From the NCBI RefSeq assembly GCF_002564465.1, contig NZ_NUUX01000021.1, forward strand, positions 219,701 to 283,700: 64,000 nt of DNA, given 5' to 3'. Position numbers and translations under genes: made by a program. Under the pieces are notes generated by a model. That model did no database searches and was not told the origin of the DNA. It was given only the letters and a program-made list of their open reading frames with translations. Shown here piece by piece: positions 1 through 8,825 of the stretch; position 1 is the first letter of the stretch; each line of letters starts with the position of its first letter. This DNA is from Bacillus sp. AFS088145. GTDB lineage: Bacteria > Bacillota > Bacilli > Bacillales > Bacillaceae_G.

Positions 1-25
1 AGTCATAAATTTTATTTAAAATATG

Positions 26-62
26 AAACCTGATTATTCATATAGAGTAATCAGGTTTTTTA
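26..62 (+). terminator. Rho-independent terminator, probably bidirectional
   Basis: An 11-bp perfect stem (AAACCTGATTA at 26-36 with TAATCAGGTTT at 48-58) is followed by a T-run on the plus strand. It would end a gene left of the window. On the minus strand it lies just downstream of the 96-662 gene and has a weaker T-rich tail, so it may serve both. Confidence 0.8.
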
Positions 63-95
63 TACTTTAGTTTCTTATTATCTATTAATATACTT

Positions 96-662
96 TTAAT
101 TATTTTTTTTCGATCTTCTAGCAAACCCAATTGCGATAATGAGTGCTCCAATTGAGTCTGCGATTAGATCTGTCATAGTATCAAAATTACCGCCGCCTTG
201 AGTATTAGTTCCGAAAAATTGGTCGCTACTGAATTCCCAAATTTCCCATAAGGCCCCACAAAATACTCCAAATGAAAATACAAATAGAAAAATGAATCCA
301 GCGGACATTTCACTTCGAGACTGTTTGGTTGTCAGTTTCCCCATTAAATCAACTGCTAAAAACGCGACTAGCGTACCACTTAGAAAATGTAAAAATGTAT
401 CCCACCAGCCTAAGCTATAAAATCTAAGCATTGAACCAAGACATAGGGACCCTATTAAAAAAGTAAAATAAGAGAGAATAAAAGGAAATGCAAATCGAAT
501 TTTAAAAAACTTATCTAATATGAGTGGCACGAGTGCACAAACAAAGCCACCTAGTGCGATTGGATACCGATAAGAATCGTCTTTCATGAAGAAAATGACG
601 AACAACACAAGCATTACAATTGCAAAGACAATACTTAAAATTGTTTGTATGCTTCTTTTCAT
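96..662 (-). CDS. YjdF/DUF2238-like integral membrane protein
   Basis: This is a 188-residue membrane protein with about six predicted transmembrane helices. Conserved polar motifs sit near the membrane: DTxxHxxSG around residue 87, WEIWE around 145, and a DTxxDxxxDxxG motif near 163. That pattern resembles the YjdF/DUF2238 family, whose function is not known. I placed the start at the ATG at 662 because GGGGGA lies 7 bases upstream of it; a longer reading frame begins at 680 but has no ribosome binding site. The gene stands alone and is terminated by the hairpin at 26-62. Family assignment is from motif pattern only. Confidence 0.75.
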   Translation of the reverse strand: MKRSIQTILSIVFAIVMLVLFVIFFMKDDSYRYPIALGGFVCALVPLILDKFFKIRFAFPFILSYFTFLIGSLCLGSMLRFYSLGWWDTFLHFLSGTLVAFLAVDLMGKLTTKQSRSEMSAGFIFLFVFSFGVFCGALWEIWEFSSDQFFGTNTQGGGNFDTMTDLIADSIGALIIAIGFARRSKKNN

Positions 663-879
663 TTCGAATCCCCCATTCATTCTGTTTTTTTATCTCAATT
701 CATACATCAATACAAAACTTCAAAACATGCTTAGTCTAAAATCCTAAAAATGAGCTTAAATTTGACACAAAATATTCATCAAATTGATGAAAAATTGTTA
801 AAAATTAACCTATAGAATTAGGAAATTTGGATTAGTATTGAATTATGGATATGAGTTGCAATTAGTTGGGAGGATAATT

Positions 880-1101
880 ATGAACTTTTTCGCATACTTA
901 AAAGATTATATTTGGTATACTATAAAAACATATTTACTTCCATTTATTATTGTAATTGTTTCAATAGTAATTGTTTTTTGGAGATTATTAGGTGATGAAT
1001 TTACATTTAAATACATACGATTAGAAATAATCTATTTCACTTGTTTTTTCTTATTAGTATCTTTTACAACATATGAGATGAAGGGGCATAAAAATGAATA
1101 A
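880..1101 (+). CDS. Small two-helix membrane protein, hypothetical
   Basis: A 73-residue protein with two hydrophobic segments (about residues 15-33 and 47-65) and no recognised motif. I chose the ATG at 880 because GGGAGG lies 7 bases upstream; an upstream in-frame TTG at 838 lacks such a site. Its stop overlaps the start of the following hydrolase gene by 8 bases, so the two are almost certainly translationally coupled. Its role may be linked to the hydrolase, but that is inference only. Confidence 0.65.
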   Translation: MNFFAYLKDYIWYTIKTYLLPFIIVIVSIVIVFWRLLGDEFTFKYIRLEIIYFTCFFLLVSFTTYEMKGHKNE

Positions 1102-2023
1102 TTGGGAAGGATTAATTTCGGCGAAGGATCGAACAAAAATCTATTTGCGAAAATATATTCCTGCTGAACCAATTGCTGTGATTCAAATTGTACATGGAAT
1201 GGCAGAGCATGGTGGAGCTTATGATAAGTTTATTGAATATTTAGTTCATAATCAGTTTGCAGTCTTTATTCATGATCAAAGAGGACACGGGAAAACAGCT
1301 GCGCTTGAAGATGATTTAGGTTTTTTTGGTGAAGAAATTGGCTGGGATGAAGTTGCTAAAGATATCATTTTTATAAGTAAGATGATTAGAAAAGAAATAA
1401 AAGATATTCCTTTAATTCTATTTGGACATAGTATGGGATCTTATTTGAGCAGACGAGTAGTTCAATTAAATGGAGGACTATACGATGGGCTAATTATTTC
1501 TGGAACCGGATACGATCCAGGAATACTTAGAAAATTAGGCGTCTTTATTTCAAGTGCAGAGGCATTTTTGATTGGTGCCAATAAGAGAAGTAAAATTTTA
1601 GACTTTTTAACTTTTGGAAACTTCAATAATCATTTTAAGTTTCCTAAAACAAAATATGATTGGTTAACAAGAGATGAAGCTGAAATTGATCGTTATATAA
1701 AAGATCCATTTTGTGGATTTATTTGTTCTTCAAGTTATTATCGCGAACTGTTGAAAGGGATTGGAGTTATACATCGTAAAGAGGAAATAAAGAAAACACC
1801 AACTTCATTGCCAATTTATATTTTTTCTGGAGATAAAGATCCAGTTGGTCAAAATGGTGAAGGTGTAAAGAAGGTTTATGAGCTGTATAAAAACATTGGT
1901 TGTACAAATGTAAAGTTGAAATTATATGAAGAAGGTCGTCATGAGATGCTTCATGAAACAAATAAAGATGAAGTTCATCAAGATGTAAAAACTTGGATAG
2001 AAGAAACAATCTTAATTCATTAA
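1094..2023 (+). CDS. Alpha/beta hydrolase, lysophospholipase/monoacylglycerol lipase type (YtpA-like)
   Basis: A 309-residue cytoplasmic alpha/beta hydrolase of the serine aminopeptidase S33 / PldB group, expected to cleave acyl chains from lysophospholipids or monoacylglycerols. The nucleophile elbow GHSMGS places Ser113. The acid is probably Asp249 (in GDKDPVG) and the base His283 (in EGRHEML). An HGMAEH oxyanion motif is near residue 34 and a DQRGHG motif near 61. It has no signal peptide. It overlaps the small membrane protein gene upstream. B. subtilis YtpA, of the same family, makes the antibiotic lysophospholipid bacilysocin; whether this protein does so is unknown. Confidence 0.85.
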   Translation: MNNWEGLISAKDRTKIYLRKYIPAEPIAVIQIVHGMAEHGGAYDKFIEYLVHNQFAVFIHDQRGHGKTAALEDDLGFFGEEIGWDEVAKDIIFISKMIRKEIKDIPLILFGHSMGSYLSRRVVQLNGGLYDGLIISGTGYDPGILRKLGVFISSAEAFLIGANKRSKILDFLTFGNFNNHFKFPKTKYDWLTRDEAEIDRYIKDPFCGFICSSSYYRELLKGIGVIHRKEEIKKTPTSLPIYIFSGDKDPVGQNGEGVKKVYELYKNIGCTNVKLKLYEEGRHEMLHETNKDEVHQDVKTWIEETILIH

Positions 2024-2043
2024 ATAAGTGTTGTACTCTCATA

Positions 2044-2072
2044 TTGAAGTATAGTATTCTTCATAGTAGAAT
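2044..2072 (+). promoter_or_regulatory. Sigma-A promoter for secG
   Basis: TTGAAG at 2044-2049 and TAGAAT at 2067-2072 are separated by 17 bases, 36 bases upstream of the secG start codon. The -35 matches the consensus at four positions and the -10 at five. Confidence 0.55.
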
Positions 2073-2107
2073 AGGAAGTAACAGTACTTTACTGTGGAGG
2101 TGAAGAA

Positions 2108-2341
2108 ATGCATACGTTTTTATCTGTACTTTTAATTATTGTTTCAGTACTTATGATTGTTTTAGTTTTACTTCAATCTAGTAAAAGTAACGGCCTATCA
2201 GGAGCGATATCTGGTGGTGCTGAGCAACTGTTTGGCAAGCAAAAAGCTCGTGGTTTTGAACTAGTTTTACAAAGAATAACAGTTGTTGTAGCAGTTTTAT
2301 TCTTCATTCTAACGATTGCTGTAACATATTTTAAACTGTAA
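2108..2341 (+). CDS. secG: Preprotein translocase subunit SecG
   Basis: A 77-residue two-helix membrane protein and an accessory subunit of the SecYEG channel. The first helix spans about residues 3-22. It is followed by the characteristic [17 protein letters not shown] stretch and the FGKQKARG segment, and the second helix is at about 54-74. A TGGAGG ribosome binding site lies 9 bases before the ATG. It has its own promoter and is followed by a terminator. The order secG, carboxylesterase, rnr, smpB, ssrA downstream is the standard Bacillus arrangement, although here a DinB gene on the other strand is inserted after secG. Confidence 0.97.
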   Translation: MHTFLSVLLIIVSVLMIVLVLLQSSKSNGLSGAISGGAEQLFGKQKARGFELVLQRITVVVAVLFFILTIAVTYFKL

Positions 2342-2346
2342 TAAAC

Positions 2347-2376
2347 AAGCTACCTAAAAGGGTGGCTTTTTATTTT
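2347..2376 (+). terminator. Rho-independent terminator of secG
   Basis: An 8-bp stem (AAGCTACC/GGTGGCTT, one G-T pair) with a 6-base loop is followed by TTTATTTT, directly after the secG stop codon. Confidence 0.8.
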
Positions 2377-2421
2377 GCTAAAACATTTCTCTTGGATAGG
2401 AAGATATTTTTCTTAATGATT

Positions 2422-2455
2422 AAAAAAAATACAGCCAGTTTTTTGGCTGTATTTT
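2422..2455 (-). terminator. Rho-independent terminator of the DinB gene
   Basis: An 11-bp perfect stem (AAATACAGCCA and its complement) is followed on the minus strand by a run of T residues. It lies about 25 bases past the DinB-family stop codon. Confidence 0.85.
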
Positions 2456-2479
2456 AGTATGTAGACAATATCTTAAATA

Positions 2480-2971
2480 TTAACCTTTCATTGCAGCCCA
2501 TTCTTCTTTACTTGGACCGTACATTCCTGGAATAGCTAGTCCAGCTTGACGCATTAATACAGTCATTTGGCCACGGTGATGCGTTTGATGTGAAATGGCC
2601 ATGCGAAGTAATGCATGGATAGGCATTTCAAGGAATCCAAAAGCGTTAATGATTTGATTTAAATCTTTTTCTTTCCATTCTTTTTGTGCTGCTTCAATCA
2701 TAGCTTTACTAGCTTCTGCGTATTTTTCAGTAATTTCCTTTGCAGTTGCAGGCATCTCTTCCTTGCTCATAGATGCTTCGAATTGCAATCCTGATTGTGA
2801 AATGATCGCTTTAATTGCTGTAGTTATATGCCAAGCTAATTCTCCCAAAGAGCTAAAATCTTCACCAATTGATTGATCTAGTGATTCATCTGTCATAGCA
2901 TTTAGTAATTTGATTGTGCTTGCTTCTTCCACTTTCCATTCAGTAATAAATTCTTCAACATTATTAAACAT
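2480..2971 (-). CDS. DinB superfamily protein, putative metal-dependent enzyme
   Basis: A 163-residue protein with the four-helix DinB/YfiT-like fold. The three histidines that form the metal site of this family are present: His48 in ELAWHIT, and His128 and His132 in the HQTHH motif. Members include thiol S-transferases that use bacillithiol and many of unknown function; the substrate cannot be told from the sequence. The AAAGGAGG ribosome binding site is 7 bases before the ATG. It is transcribed alone, opposite to its neighbours, and so appears inserted into the conserved secG-rnr locus. Confidence 0.85.
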   Translation of the reverse strand: MFNNVEEFITEWKVEEASTIKLLNAMTDESLDQSIGEDFSSLGELAWHITTAIKAIISQSGLQFEASMSKEEMPATAKEITEKYAEASKAMIEAAQKEWKEKDLNQIINAFGFLEMPIHALLRMAISHQTHHRGQMTVLMRQAGLAIPGMYGPSKEEWAAMKG

Positions 2972-3247
2972 AACGTATCCTCCTTTTGTTGGTTAAATGA
3001 CCAACATTATTATTACCACACCTTTCATTAAATCATAACTAGTTAATTAAAAAAACTGTTTATTGGTAAATTCTTCAATTGAAAGGTAAAATAAAAGAAC
3101 AATTTCTTTACGTAAAATTAGTTAAATATTATTATTAATTATTTATATTGAAGATATCGATTATTAATTTAAATAAACAAAATCATTTATAGATAATATA
3201 AGAGTAACGAAAGAAAAATGGATAGAAAAGTTTTGGAGTGAGTATAT

Positions 3248-3988
3248 ATGAGAGTAACAATGCCGAAGCCATTTACGTTTGAAGGTGGAGATCGAGCAGT
3301 TTTATTATTACATGGATTTACAGGACATTCTGCGGATGTTCGAATGCTTGGCCGTTTTTTAGAAAAACAAGGTTATACTTGTCATGCACCGCACTATAAA
3401 GGACATGGTGTACCACCAGATGAGCTTGTTCATACTGGACCTGAGGACTGGTGGATGGATGTAAAGGAAGCTTATCAACTTCTAAAGGATAAAGGACATC
3501 AAAAAATTGCAGCGGTAGGTCTATCTTTAGGAGGAGTATTTGCACTAAAGCTAGGTTATACTGTTCCATTGAATGGTATTGTCACAATGTGTTCGCCAAT
3601 GTACATAAAAAGTGAAGAAATTATGTATGAAGGTGTCTTAGCTTATACAAGAGAGTTTAAGAAACGTGAAGGGAAATCTCCTGAACAAATTGAAGTAGAA
3701 ATGGAAGAGTTTAAAAAAACTCCGATGAATACATTAAAAGCTCTTCAAGGTTTAATTAAAGAAGTGCGTGAAAATGTTGATACAGTATATGCACCAACGT
3801 TTGTCGTACAATCTACTGTAGACGAGATGATTAATACAGACAGCGCAAATATTATTTATAATGAAGTGCAATCTGATCAGAAAAAATTAAAGTGGTACGA
3901 AAATTCAACACATGTTATTACGCTTGGACAGGAAAAAGACATGTTACATGAAGATGTTCTAGCATTTCTTAATGAATTGGAATGGTAG
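3248..3988 (+). CDS. est: Carboxylesterase (Est30/YvaK family)
   Basis: A 246-residue alpha/beta hydrolase matching the Geobacillus Est30 carboxylesterase in length and motif spacing. GLSLGG gives the nucleophile Ser93, with Asp192 in the STVDEMI segment and His222 in NSTHVITL; these correspond to the Ser94/Asp193/His223 triad reported for Est30. LLLHGFTG near residue 20 supplies the oxyanion hole. It hydrolyses short-chain esters in the cytoplasm; its natural substrate is not known. It sits between secG and rnr as in B. subtilis (yvaK), 66 bases before rnr, and probably shares a transcript with it. Confidence 0.92.
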   Translation: MRVTMPKPFTFEGGDRAVLLLHGFTGHSADVRMLGRFLEKQGYTCHAPHYKGHGVPPDELVHTGPEDWWMDVKEAYQLLKDKGHQKIAAVGLSLGGVFALKLGYTVPLNGIVTMCSPMYIKSEEIMYEGVLAYTREFKKREGKSPEQIEVEMEEFKKTPMNTLKALQGLIKEVRENVDTVYAPTFVVQSTVDEMINTDSANIIYNEVQSDQKKLKWYENSTHVITLGQEKDMLHEDVLAFLNELEW

Positions 3989-4054
3989 AATGAAACCTTT
4001 CTGGACAAACTTAAATTAAATACCCTTTAACAGTTAGAAAAAGGAGGGAAAAGT

Positions 4055-6514
4055 ATGAATAAACAATGGAAAGAAAAATTATTGGAATTGATGAAAAGTG
4101 AAGATTATAAGCCTTTAAATATCCAAGGGATTGAAGAGGCTATGGAGTTGACTGATGCAAGTGACTTTCGAGAAGTAGTAAAAACGCTCGTTATTTTAGA
4201 AGATGAGGGTTATATTGTACGTTCTCGAAACAATAAATACAGTTTACCTGATCAATCTAATTTAGTAAGAGGTAAATTAACTGGCCATGCTAAAGGCTTT
4301 GCGTTTGTCATTCCAGAAGAAGCAGGGGCAGAAGATGTATTTATTTCACCGTCAGATTTAAATGGTGCTTTACATGGAGACATCGTTTTAGCTCGTATTA
4401 CAAAAGAAAAAAGTGATGCACGTAGAGAAGGTACAATCGTAAAAATTGTTGAACGTGGTCAAACGAAAATGGTAGGTACATACCAGGCTCAGAAAAGTTT
4501 CGGTTTCGTTGTTCCTGATGATAAGCGATTCGGAAGCGATATTTTTATTACAAAGAGCAATTCTCAAGGAGCTGTAGAAGGTCATAAAGTTGTTGTAGAA
4601 CTTACTCAGTTTCCTGAGAATGGCAAAAGTGCTGAGGGTATTGTAGTCCAAGTACTAGGACATAAAAATGATCCTGGTGTTGATATTCTCTCGGTTATTC
4701 ATAAGTTTGATTTACCTCAAGAATTTCCTAAGGAAGTAATGGATCAAGCGAATGCTGTACCAGATGAGATTGATGAATCAGCTATTGGCACTCGTCGCGA
4801 TCTTCGTGATGAACAAATTGTAACGATAGATGGGGCAGATGCAAAGGACTTAGATGATGCCGTTACAGTAACAGCGCTTGAAAATGGTCATTATAAGTTA
4901 GGGGTACATATTGCAGACGTTTCATACTATGTGACGGATAGCTCACCGATTGACCAAGAAGCACATGATCGTGGAACAAGTATTTACTTAGTTGACCGAG
5001 TTATACCGATGATTCCGCATCGTTTGTCTAATGGAATTTGTTCATTAAATCCAAAAGTAAATCGATTTACACTTTCATGTGAAATGGAGATTGACCAAAA
5101 AGGTGAAGTTGTTAAGCATGAAATTTTTGAAAGTATCATTAAAACAACTGAACGAATGACATATAGTGATGTAAATAAACTATTAGATGAGCAAGATGCT
5201 GAATTACGTGAACGTTACGAACCATTAGTCCCAATGTTTGAGGAAATGGCTAAGTTAGCGAAAATTTTACGTAATAGACGCATGACTCGTGGAGCAATCG
5301 ATTTTGATTTTAAAGAATCAAAAGTATTAGTTGACGAAGATGGTCATCCAACTGATGTCGTTATTCGTGAGCGCTCAACTGCAGAAAAACTAATTGAAGA
5401 ATTTATGCTAGTAGCGAATGAAACAGTTGCTGAGCATTTCCATTGGCTAAATGTACCATTTATGTATCGTGTACACGAGGATCCAAAAGAAGAAAAGTTA
5501 CAACGATTCTTTGATTTTATTGCATCATTTGGTTATACAGTAAAAGGTGCTGGAAATGAAATTCACCCGAGAGCTTTGCAACAGGTTCTAGATATGGTTC
5601 ATGGGCAACCAGAGGAGACTGTTATTTCAACAGTTATGCTTCGTTCAATGAAACAAGCGAAATACGAGGCAGATAATCTTGGCCATTTCGGATTAGCAGC
5701 GGAGTATTATACTCATTTCACATCACCGATTCGTCGATATCCAGATTTAATTGTTCATCGATTAATTCGTAAATATTTAATCGAAGGAAAAATGGATAAT
5801 GAGACAAAACGTGAATGGGATGATAAATTACCTGCAATCGCTGAACATGCATCCAATATGGAGCGTCGCTCTGTTGAAGCAGAAAGAGAAACTGATGATT
5901 TGAAAAAAGCAGAGTACATGCTTGATAAAATTGGTGAAGAGTATGAAGGTATTATCAGCTCTGTAACAAATTTTGGTATGTTTATTGAACTGCCAAATAC
6001 AATTGAAGGATTAGTTCGAGTTGCCGATTTATCAGATGACTTCTATAACTATGACGAGCGTACGTACGCAATGATTGGTGAAAGAACAGGGAAAATCTTC
6101 AGAATCGGTGATGAAGTATCAGTTCGAGTAGTTAATGTTAATAAAGAAGAACGAGCAATTGATTTTGAAATTGTTGGCATGAAATCAAACAAACCTCGTA
6201 GAAGCGGCGGTAGAGGACCGGTTAATCTTGGCGGTGGCTCTGGTAGTGGTAGAGGACGAGGTGGACGCGGAAGAGGTTCTTCAGCTTCAGATCGAAATGG
6301 AGATAGCTCTCGCAGTAGCCGTTCTCGTGGAAGACGTGGAGATAGTTCCCAAGGAGATAGTTCACCTAGAAATGACGAGAGAGATAGCGCACGTGGAGGT
6401 AAATCATCGAGAAATAAACGCGATGATCGTTTTAATCCAACGAAAAGCAAAAGCAAGAGCAAAAAGAACAAACCTTTTTACGAAAAAGTAGCAAAAGGTA
6501 ATAAGAAACGATAG
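4055..6514 (+). CDS. rnr: Ribonuclease R
   Basis: An 819-residue 3'-5' exoribonuclease of the RNB family that degrades structured RNA and takes part in tmRNA-linked quality control. Domains run in order: an N-terminal winged helix (about 1-65), two cold-shock domains (about 70-120 and 145-200), the RNB catalytic core (about 245-570) with the metal-binding DAKDLDDAV motif near residue 264, an S1 domain (about 627-710), and a low-complexity Gly/Arg/Ser then Lys-rich tail (712-819). The tail is basic and probably binds RNA. AAGGAGGG precedes the ATG. Its position just before smpB and ssrA fits its role in decay of non-stop mRNA. Confidence 0.97.
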   Translation: MNKQWKEKLLELMKSEDYKPLNIQGIEEAMELTDASDFREVVKTLVILEDEGYIVRSRNNKYSLPDQSNLVRGKLTGHAKGFAFVIPEEAGAEDVFISPSDLNGALHGDIVLARITKEKSDARREGTIVKIVERGQTKMVGTYQAQKSFGFVVPDDKRFGSDIFITKSNSQGAVEGHKVVVELTQFPENGKSAEGIVVQVLGHKNDPGVDILSVIHKFDLPQEFPKEVMDQANAVPDEIDESAIGTRRDLRDEQIVTIDGADAKDLDDAVTVTALENGHYKLGVHIADVSYYVTDSSPIDQEAHDRGTSIYLVDRVIPMIPHRLSNGICSLNPKVNRFTLSCEMEIDQKGEVVKHEIFESIIKTTERMTYSDVNKLLDEQDAELRERYEPLVPMFEEMAKLAKILRNRRMTRGAIDFDFKESKVLVDEDGHPTDVVIRERSTAEKLIEEFMLVANETVAEHFHWLNVPFMYRVHEDPKEEKLQRFFDFIASFGYTVKGAGNEIHPRALQQVLDMVHGQPEETVISTVMLRSMKQAKYEADNLGHFGLAAEYYTHFTSPIRRYPDLIVHRLIRKYLIEGKMDNETKREWDDKLPAIAEHASNMERRSVEAERETDDLKKAEYMLDKIGEEYEGIISSVTNFGMFIELPNTIEGLVRVADLSDDFYNYDERTYAMIGERTGKIFRIGDEVSVRVVNVNKEERAIDFEIVGMKSNKPRRSGGRGPVNLGGGSGSGRGRGGRGRGSSASDRNGDSSRSSRSRGRRGDSSQGDSSPRNDERDSARGGKSSRNKRDDRFNPTKSKSKSKKNKPFYEKVAKGNKKR

Positions 6515-6525
6515 GTAAAAAACAT

Positions 6526-6565
6526 GCAGTGGACAAATCACTTGTTCACTGCTTTGCTTTATTGT
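6526..6565 (+). terminator. Terminator after rnr
   Basis: An 11-bp stem with one G-T pair (6526-6536 with 6542-6552) and a 5-base loop is followed by TTTGCTTTATTG. The interrupted T-tract suggests partial read-through into smpB. Confidence 0.65.
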
Positions 6566-6623
6566 CTATTTTTATATCGTCCAAATATATGGTAAAATAA
6601 GTAAAGATAGAGAGGTGTTATTT

Positions 6624-7091
6624 ATGCCAAGAGGTGAAGGGAAAGTAATTGCTCAAAATAAAAAAGCGTATCATGATTACTTTATCGAAGAAACGTATGA
6701 AACTGGTATCGTTTTACAAGGTACTGAAATAAAATCATTACGTGCTGGAAAAGCTAATTTAAAGGATTCCTTTGCACGTGTTCAAGGCGGAGAAGTATGG
6801 CTTCATAATATGCATATAAGTCCATATGAACAAGGTAACCGTTATAATCACGAACCATTACGTACTAGAAAATTATTACTACATAATAAAGAAATCGTGA
6901 AGTTAATCGGTTATACAAAGGAAACAGGTTATACGTTAGTACCTTTAAAAATCTATTTAAAAAATGGCTATGCTAAGCTATTACTTGGATTAGGTAAAGG
7001 TAAGAAACAATATGATAAACGTGATGATTTAAAGAAAAAAGAAGCAAAACGTGAAGTGGAACGTGCATTCCGAGATCGACAAAGAACCTAA
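6624..7091 (+). CDS. smpB: SsrA-binding protein SmpB
   Basis: A 155-residue OB-fold RNA-binding protein that delivers tmRNA to stalled ribosomes. Family features visible are [15 protein letters not shown] near the N terminus, [18 protein letters not shown] at about 38-55, and the basic C-terminal tail ([18 protein letters not shown]) that mimics an mRNA in the decoding centre. I chose the ATG at 6624 (MPRGEG start, typical of Bacillus SmpB); GAGGTG lies 7 bases upstream. A GTG at 6615 in the same frame lies within that ribosome binding site and is not the start. Confidence 0.97.
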   Translation: MPRGEGKVIAQNKKAYHDYFIEETYETGIVLQGTEIKSLRAGKANLKDSFARVQGGEVWLHNMHISPYEQGNRYNHEPLRTRKLLLHNKEIVKLIGYTKETGYTLVPLKIYLKNGYAKLLLGLGKGKKQYDKRDDLKKKEAKREVERAFRDRQRT

Positions 7092-7146
7092 CTGGATAAA
7101 TGTTGAAGCGCTGGAATTCTGTTATTCTTTTAGAAACAATTGTTAA

Positions 7147-7174
7147 TTGCAACTTGTGATGGATATGCTATAAT
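7147..7174 (+). promoter_or_regulatory. Sigma-A promoter for ssrA
   Basis: TTGCAA at 7147-7152 and a perfect TATAAT at 7169-7174 are spaced by 16 bases. It lies 130 bases before the mature tmRNA 5' end, so the primary transcript has a leader that must be removed. The leader holds a small hairpin (TGCAC/GTGCA, 7204-7216) followed by TTTTT. Confidence 0.7.
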
Positions 7175-7304
7175 AAGTTTGTAAGTTAATCAGCAACATA
7201 AATTGCACGATGTGCAGTTTTTATAAATTATGAAGCCTTTGCTTTATGCTTCGTAAGTCACTCATAGCGAACAGAACTGAATAAGTTTTGTGAGCATTTT
7301 ATAT

Positions 7305-7662
7305 GGGGACGTTACGGATTCGACAGGGGTAGTTCGAGCTTAAGTTGCGAGTCGAGGGGTCGGCCTCGTTAAAACGCAAAAGCCAATAACTGGCAAAAAC
7401 AACAATTTCTCTTTAGCTGCTTAATTGCACTAAAGGCTCCTCCTATGTATCGCCCATGTGCATAGCTTAGAGGGGTTCACTCATTAGTGGGCTACGCCGG
7501 ACCTCACCGTCTGAGGGGAAAGGAAGAGATTAACCAGACTAGCTATCAGGAAGCCTGTCATTGGGCTGAATGGTATGCGAAACTCTAATACAGTGACTAC
7601 GCTCGTAGAAGCTTAAGTGCCGATATTCTTGGACGTGGGTTCGACTCCCACCGTCTCCACCA
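7305..7662 (+). ncRNA. ssrA: Transfer-messenger RNA (tmRNA, SsrA)
   Basis: The 358-base tmRNA begins GGGGACGTTACGGATTCGAC and ends GGTTCGACTCCCACCGTCTCC then ACCA. The two ends pair as the acceptor stem, the TTCGACTCC T-arm is standard, and CCA is encoded. The tag reading frame is at 7392-7424 and gives GKNNNFSLAA followed by TAA, ending in the LAA degron recognised by ClpXP. It acts with SmpB, encoded just upstream, to rescue ribosomes on broken mRNA. The tag differs from the B. cereus tag GKQNNLSLAA, as I recall it, at two positions. Confidence 0.98.
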
Positions 7663-7688
7663 ATACATACTGTTTGGTGGTTTTTTTA
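7657..7688 (+). terminator. First ssrA terminator
   Basis: CCACCAA (7657-7663) pairs with TTGGTGG (7674-7680), followed by seven T. The stem begins inside the encoded 3' CCA region of tmRNA, so 3' processing must open it. Confidence 0.8.
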
Positions 7689-7707
7689 TGTCTAAAAATG
7701 AAAATGT

Positions 7708-7753
7708 AAACCTCTTAAAACATTGAATTATGATGTTTTAGGAGGTTTTTTTA
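7708..7753 (+). terminator. Second, stronger terminator after ssrA
   Basis: A 16-bp stem with one G-T pair (7708-7723 with 7733-7748) is followed by TTTTT. It backs up the first ssrA terminator. Confidence 0.85.
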
Positions 7754-7906
7754 TTTTAGGAATAATTATAGTTATTCAAATAATTATACAGACAAAAAGT
7801 TGAAACAAGATAAAGCAATTAATAATAGAAACTAATATATAATTGTCTTTAATTAGGTTTATGAAAAACTGTTTTATTCTAATGATTAGGAAGGAGGGAT
7901 AATTGT

Positions 7907-8122
7907 ATGTTTAAGGAGAATCTTCTAAGATATTTTATGTATTTCCTGATTCTATTATTTATGGGGGGACTTTCCTTTAACTTGGATTATATTTTAGTAT
8001 TTGTTTCAAAACACAGATATGTCCTATATTTATCTGTGTTATTAAATTTCTTAATGGTTGCAAATTACTTCCTTAGATTAATTGATAAAAGATATAAAAA
8101 AAAGAAAGTTTCACAGTTTTGA
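7907..8122 (+). CDS. Small two-helix membrane protein, hypothetical
   Basis: A 71-residue protein with two hydrophobic segments (about 9-30 and 38-58) and a Lys-rich C-terminal end (RYKKKKVSQF). I recognise no family. AAGGAGGGA lies 8 bases before the ATG, which is strong support for translation. The stop codon lies inside the stem-loop of the terminator at 8103-8135, so the message ends immediately after the gene. It is a single-gene unit downstream of ssrA. Confidence 0.65.
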   Translation: MFKENLLRYFMYFLILLFMGGLSFNLDYILVFVSKHRYVLYLSVLLNFLMVANYFLRLIDKRYKKKKVSQF

Positions 8123-8135
8123 AACTTTCTTTTTT
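8103..8135 (+). terminator. Bidirectional terminator between convergent genes
   Basis: GAAAGTTTC (8104-8112) pairs with GAAACTTTC (8121-8129). T-runs lie on both outer sides, so it can end both the plus-strand gene at 7907 and the minus-strand gene at 8142. It overlaps the stop codon of the former. Confidence 0.85.
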
Positions 8136-8141
8136 CAACTT

Positions 8142-8804
8142 TTATTTTTTACTTTTAACAATTGTTGATTTTTTAGATACAAGTTTTGTCCTTGCTTTAT
8201 CTGAATAAGTGTACGTATCGGTTTTTATATAATTATTAACATTATCTGAATCTGTATAGGTATGATTCGTAAAATAATATAATTTTGGTCTAGGATAATA
8301 TTGAATATACGTTAGCAATGTAGCCGCAGCTGCTTGTTGTAACCTAGTCGGCATAAAAGGTATAGCTGATGGAAGCAATCTGCTAACAATTACATATCCT
8401 TCGTGTTCGACTACAGTATCTGAATATTTGGTAGAAAAGAATTTCCAACTATAACCTCCCTCGTTAATAACTGCTCTTTTATTAGGAATACTAGGTTTTA
8501 CTTCTACCGAATACTTACCTATCACATTCCCGTTTTCGTCATAGTTTACTTGTTCTGAAGATACTAAACTCACTCCATCGCCTAAATCAATAGGTTCTGT
8601 TGTTTGGAATGTACTTTCAACTACTCCTTCATCAATACTTGCAGTAATATCTTGTTGAATTTGATCTAGTTCGTTTTTGGCCTTTTCAAAAGTTGAGTTT
8701 TCTTCAGTAGGTGTTGGTATTACTTCTGCGTGAGAAAGAGTTGGTGAGATTGTTGAGGTTAATATTGTTCCAGAAAGTGCAATTATTCCGAATTTAGATT
8801 TCAT
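8142..8804 (-). CDS. Secreted protein of unknown function; upstream region lost
   Basis: A 220-residue protein with a signal peptide (hydrophobic core about 6-20, likely cleavage after Ala26 in SHA-EV) and a polar mature part rich in Tyr, Thr and Lys. I do not recognise a family. There is no ribosome binding site before the ATG at 8804: the bases just upstream read as the tail of an InlB-type repeat from the gene on the other strand. The reading frame is intact, but it probably lost its native promoter and leader in a rearrangement. It may therefore be silent, or the true start may have been removed. Confidence 0.6.
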   Translation of the reverse strand: MKSKFGIIALSGTILTSTISPTLSHAEVIPTPTEENSTFEKAKNELDQIQQDITASIDEGVVESTFQTTEPIDLGDGVSLVSSEQVNYDENGNVIGKYSVEVKPSIPNKRAVINEGGYSWKFFSTKYSDTVVEHEGYVIVSRLLPSAIPFMPTRLQQAAAATLLTYIQYYPRPKLYYFTNHTYTDSDNVNNYIKTDTYTYSDKARTKLVSKKSTIVKSKK

Positions 8805-8825
8805 AATTGTGTTGTCACAAAGCCG

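Noticed and set aside
6049..6491. Long overlapping frames on both strands at the 3' end of rnr
   Set aside because: They come from the repetitive Gly/Arg/Ser and Lys codons of the RNase R tail, have no ribosome binding site and give low-complexity products.
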